A DNA stretch of 64,000 bases from Vanilla planifolia (taxonomy: Eukaryota; Streptophyta; Magnoliopsida; Asparagales; Orchidaceae): NCBI GenBank assembly GCA_023846275.1, contig CM043870.1:17795057-17859056 (forward strand). The letters run 5' to 3'. The position numbers and the translations under genes were made by a program. Under the pieces are notes generated by a model, which was not told where the DNA came from, did no database searches, and saw only the letters and a list, made by a program, of their open reading frames with translations. Positions within the stretch are counted from its first letter, which is position 1. Each line of letters starts with the position of its first letter. Below, piece after piece: positions 60,311 through 64,000 of this stretch.

Positions 60311-63300
60311 TTTTAATTAATGTCAACATCACGACTAAAAAAAATCTATATCTTGTTTGATTGATTGTAATAATAATGCTAAAAATTCAGTTTAATCTCA
60401 AATTTTCACATTTTATCCATATTAGAAATAGATTGCAACAAGGCAACTTATCAAACAATATACATTTTAATAAATTGATTAATCACTTGGCTAAAACATT
60501 TTTAATAGCATCGCAAATATTTCAAAATAAGAATTTAATCATTAAGACCATCATTACCAGAAATTTGGATAGCTGAAAGCATCCTCTAATAATTTGCACT
60601 AATGGATTTTTTTCTAAACCTTCTACAACTTGTTTCTCAACCTTTAATATTTCAGTGGATTAAACTCCTTAGTTTGAATTTCAAACATAGAGGTTGTTTA
60701 TCTCTTCAAAGTTCACTAAAACTTTTAAGATGTAGATTATCATATTGATGCTAAATTTTATTATATCAATTTTTTGAATAAAAATCTTAATCATTGTCCT
60801 TCATGTTTTCTTAGAATTTTTAAAGGAGCTATAGTCATGCAATAATTGGCTTGCAAGACAGTTGCATTGCCTTGTATATATTTGTTAACTTTCGTTAGCA
60901 TTAGCTATGTGCTCAATTGTTTTTGTTTTTATTAATACATGTGTTGATCATCCATAATGGATTTCTTGGCCAAAGAGTTAACAAGTAAAGTAGAAATTTT
61001 GGTGGCTTCAATCTTTTCCTATTGTTTGTTCTTTTTGTTGACATCATTATTGATATTTGTCTATTAATTACATGACCCTATTCCTTGACACAAACATCAA
61101 GATGATCTTAAGAGTTATCTAATTTTATTTGACGTTTGCCTTGCACTAGCTAATGCTTATGTTTGTGGCATCCTTTGTCATGTTTATATAAGTTGTCATA
61201 CTAGAGTTTTTGACAAAATCCATTATTTTAAATACCTTTAGTAGAAATTCCAATTTGGTTTAACACCATTGCTAACTCGGCATCAGTGCATATTGAAGAA
61301 ATTTTAGGATGTGTGAGTTTTAAAGAAGGAACATCTACCTTCAAAGGGCATAGGCATTCACTTTATTAAGTGAAGTACTAAAACATTGACTTGGTAAGTG
61401 CTTTGTTGTGTTCCAACACAATCGAGTGTTCTAAATTCAATTGAAAGAAAGGGTAGAAGCCATACATAAATGAGATGGATTATTAATTGTCCTAAAACAT
61501 TCACTTAAATTCACATCTGAATAGCTTGTGTGCACGAAGAAACATGTTAAGTGAGATTTACAAAATTTTCCTTCAATTTAATAAGTTCCTTTTGCAACAA
61601 AAATGAAATTTTTTTATGAAATCTACATTTTTTTCTTAACAAAATATTCAATTAATTCAAAGCATCAATGCAAGAATTACTTACAAATTGTTTTTTGACA
61701 ATAAGCATGCTTGTTTTTTAAGTCATTTACAAAGTAGATATGTTATTATGCAACCTCTTAGAGTGGTTCATTACTTCAAAATTTTCATGCCTCTTATAAC
61801 TCATGAATATGTTGTTCATGCTTGTTACTTTTCACTTTTTAGTTAGCATAATATTGATTAGCTTCATTTTTTATTTACTAATTAATTAATGCATTTAAAA
61901 AAATTATCATCACATTCAATAGGTGAGATATCATGAAGACATTCAATTAAACATTACACCATTGATTGACAAACTTTTTTGAGGGTACATGATGTTACTT
62001 TCCATATCTATTTATTTTGTTTCTTCTCTTTCTAATATATAATAGTGATTTGGAACATTTTTGTCCAAATACTTTACCTAAATCATTCATTTCTTCATAA
62101 CAAGAAGAAAAGTTGTAGACTTTTCGGCAATGAAAGTGTAAAGGGCTTTGTCCTCTTGCATTAAGTTGAATAATTGTACATGACCTATGACCCATATAGT
62201 CATGAATATGCTGGGATGGAGAAAAACATTCAGAAAATTATAGTTCACAAATCAAAAAAACTTTAGAAGTATTTTTCTACAACGCTTAATGTTTCCAAAG
62301 ACATAAAGGAGGGCAATCCACATGTTAATAGATATTGGAAAAATTCACCATAAAAAATACAAGAGAGTGACTTTATATTAGGAGCTTCGAAATTTCAAAC
62401 AACCCATTATGACAACAATTGAAAGGACTACACTTGCTATAAGAGGAGAAAAATGGTGCCTTTTTGAATTATTAACATAAGGGATTTTTGCTATCTAGCA
62501 ATTATTTTGATCATTTGAAATCCTTCCTTACATTTATAAACATACTATTATTATTTAAACAATAATTAAAAGAAACAAAAAAAATACATAAAGCACATAA
62601 TGATTTCAATTGGCTTTACCATGAACACAAAGCCTTCATTAAACTACTGTTGACCTATCGAGGCTTCCACTAAACAAGCAATGTTTGCCATATGGTGGGC
62701 ATACAAGGAATCCTCGCAACAACTTCATCAACCATCAACAGAACACATACGAGGCCATAGTCATTAGCCAATCTTGACCATAACTTAACAACAATTATGC
62801 TGGTTGAAAGATCAAAATTTATAACACTAAGAAAACTTTTTATCGCTTCTACCTTAATCCCTTTTTGACAAAAGTGACATAATATCTAAGTGTATGATGA
62901 AGACATTAACATGCTTAGAATCAACTAAATAAAGATAATAGAATGAACTGTTTTCATCCATCTATTCTAATACAAAAATATAGTCCTACTTATATTCTCG
63001 ATGAATCACTCATTCTTAAAAGTAAGTCTAATAGCTTTATTTATTTTCCTAGAGTGAATAAACTTGCCATTATGAATTTAGCAATTGTCTATAAACTGAC
63101 AATCAATAATCAGGACAATAGGTAGATATAGTTGATTGGCTTAATAAACCAGCTATATGATATTTACGCATTTGTAGCATAAGTTTATCATGCAAATATG
63201 GCATAAATGAGTTGATAATACATTAAAAAGCTTTATTTTTTTTTTTTTATGTTTTCAATTTTTGTTCTAAATGAAAACTCAAATTATAAAAGCACGATAA

Positions 63301-64000
63301 ATTTATTATATTAAGAAAAGGTGTTCGTGCATGTATAAAAGGGGGAAACTAATATAAAATTAAAATTTTCAAAATATGAAGATCTATTAGGGTTGTTTCG
63401 TACCATATATGATCACAATAATATGATAATGTTTTTGTTAACAAATTTTAACTTAAAAAATGAGTCATGCACATAAAGAGAATATGATATTTCTCTAACA
63501 ACTTTGTAACATTTGATTTAGTGAATGTATCAATCTTATAAATTTCTACACCATTTAACTACTTATTATGCACATTTTGGATAATGTTTCAAATTTTCTA
63601 TTAGATTTATTTTTATTGTTTTTTATATACATATATGTATGTGAGTTATGCACATTCTTTTTAAAGTTTTAATTATTCTTTTATCGTAATTATTTTTTGT
63701 ATATTTTTAATTCTGCAAAACTTTATGAAATCAATCAGTTGCCATTTCTCTTTCCTTATTGAAGAATGCCTTTAATGTATTGTATAATTAAATATATATT
63801 CTCTTCTTTTTTGTTTTCTTTTTGTACTTACCTTGATTTTTAAGATTTTGTTATAGTGACAATTTTTTTAAATATTGTAGTTTCTTATATTAGCATTACT
63901 CATTGGTGATATTTGCTTTAATAAAACGTCTTCAATTATAATAATTTTTGGTTCATTTCATGTTTTGGATAAATTATTTACTTGTTTCTAAAATAGTTAT
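60311..64000. other. AT-rich DNA; possible decayed LINE ORF1 region, otherwise nothing recognised
   Basis: If the minus-strand LINE was full length, its ORF1 would lie at about 60.5-62 kb. A weak minus-strand phrase around 61,215-61,150 (YDNLYKHDKGCHKHKH) loosely recalls the CCHC knuckle of plant LINE ORF1 proteins, but most zinc ligands are absent. The small frames at 60,361, 61,995 and 62,943 match no family I know. From about 63,500 the DNA becomes T-rich again, like 48-52 kb. Confidence 0.35.

Noticed and set aside
62943..63125. A 60-codon plus-strand frame
   Set aside because: Length is within chance for this region and nothing in the translation resembles a known family.

Overview
This 64 kb window looks like gene-poor, probably heterochromatic, nuclear DNA of a land plant. 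The evidence is (i) relics of plant-type L1 LINEs that carry the C-terminal RNase H domain typical of plant L1s, (ii) a SIRE/Maximus-like Ty1/copia element and further copia and Ty3/gypsy relics, and (iii) a heptamer satellite one base away from the plant telomere repeat, with a short run of the true plant telomere motif. I cannot name the species. I found no intact protein-coding gene, tRNA or rRNA. Long open frames in the first 18 kb are translations of simple repeats, and the frames further right are short accidents or fragments of dead transposons.

Layout. 1-18,730: a composite satellite domain. Purine-only GAA-type blocks alternate with blocks of a degenerate 7-bp repeat (GGATTAG/GGATTAA, i.e. 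TTAGGGA/TTAAGGA). Both keep one orientation, with the purine/G-rich strand on top. GAA-type blocks lie at 1-4402, 5107-5943, 6608-6738, 7092-8550, 10441-11605, 12158-13900, 15092-15675, 17095-17815 and 18651-18730; heptamer blocks fill the gaps, except 8552-10440, which is a non-satellite insertion resembling an LTR or other dispersed plant repeat. Block starts, block ends and internal landmarks recur from block to block, so the domain seems to have grown by duplication of compound (heptamer plus GAA) units.

18,731-64,000: AT-rich, CpG-poor DNA packed with old transposons. In order: an L1 LINE on the + strand (about 21.7-25.9 kb: endonuclease end, reverse transcriptase, RNase H); a Ty3/gypsy gag-to-RT relic (about 29.5-31.2 kb, with a possible LTR before it); a Ty1/copia SIRE-like element with both LTRs recognisable (about 33.2-40.6 kb); a cluster of three copia RT copies built by segmental tandem duplication (about 41.7-46.7 kb); a strongly T-rich tract (48-52.2 kb) that flips to A-rich (52.2-52.9 kb); a minus-strand copia RNase H fragment (56.6-57.1 kb); and a minus-strand L1 LINE (about 58.6-60.3 kb). 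Many of the stop codons in the relics can be explained by C-to-T or G-to-A change, as expected of long-methylated, silenced DNA.

There is no gene pathway here. The most notable object is the composite GAA/telomere-like satellite, whose higher-order organisation I have not seen described, although I could not search for it. Domain calls come from reading translations by eye; boundaries of the relics are approximate.
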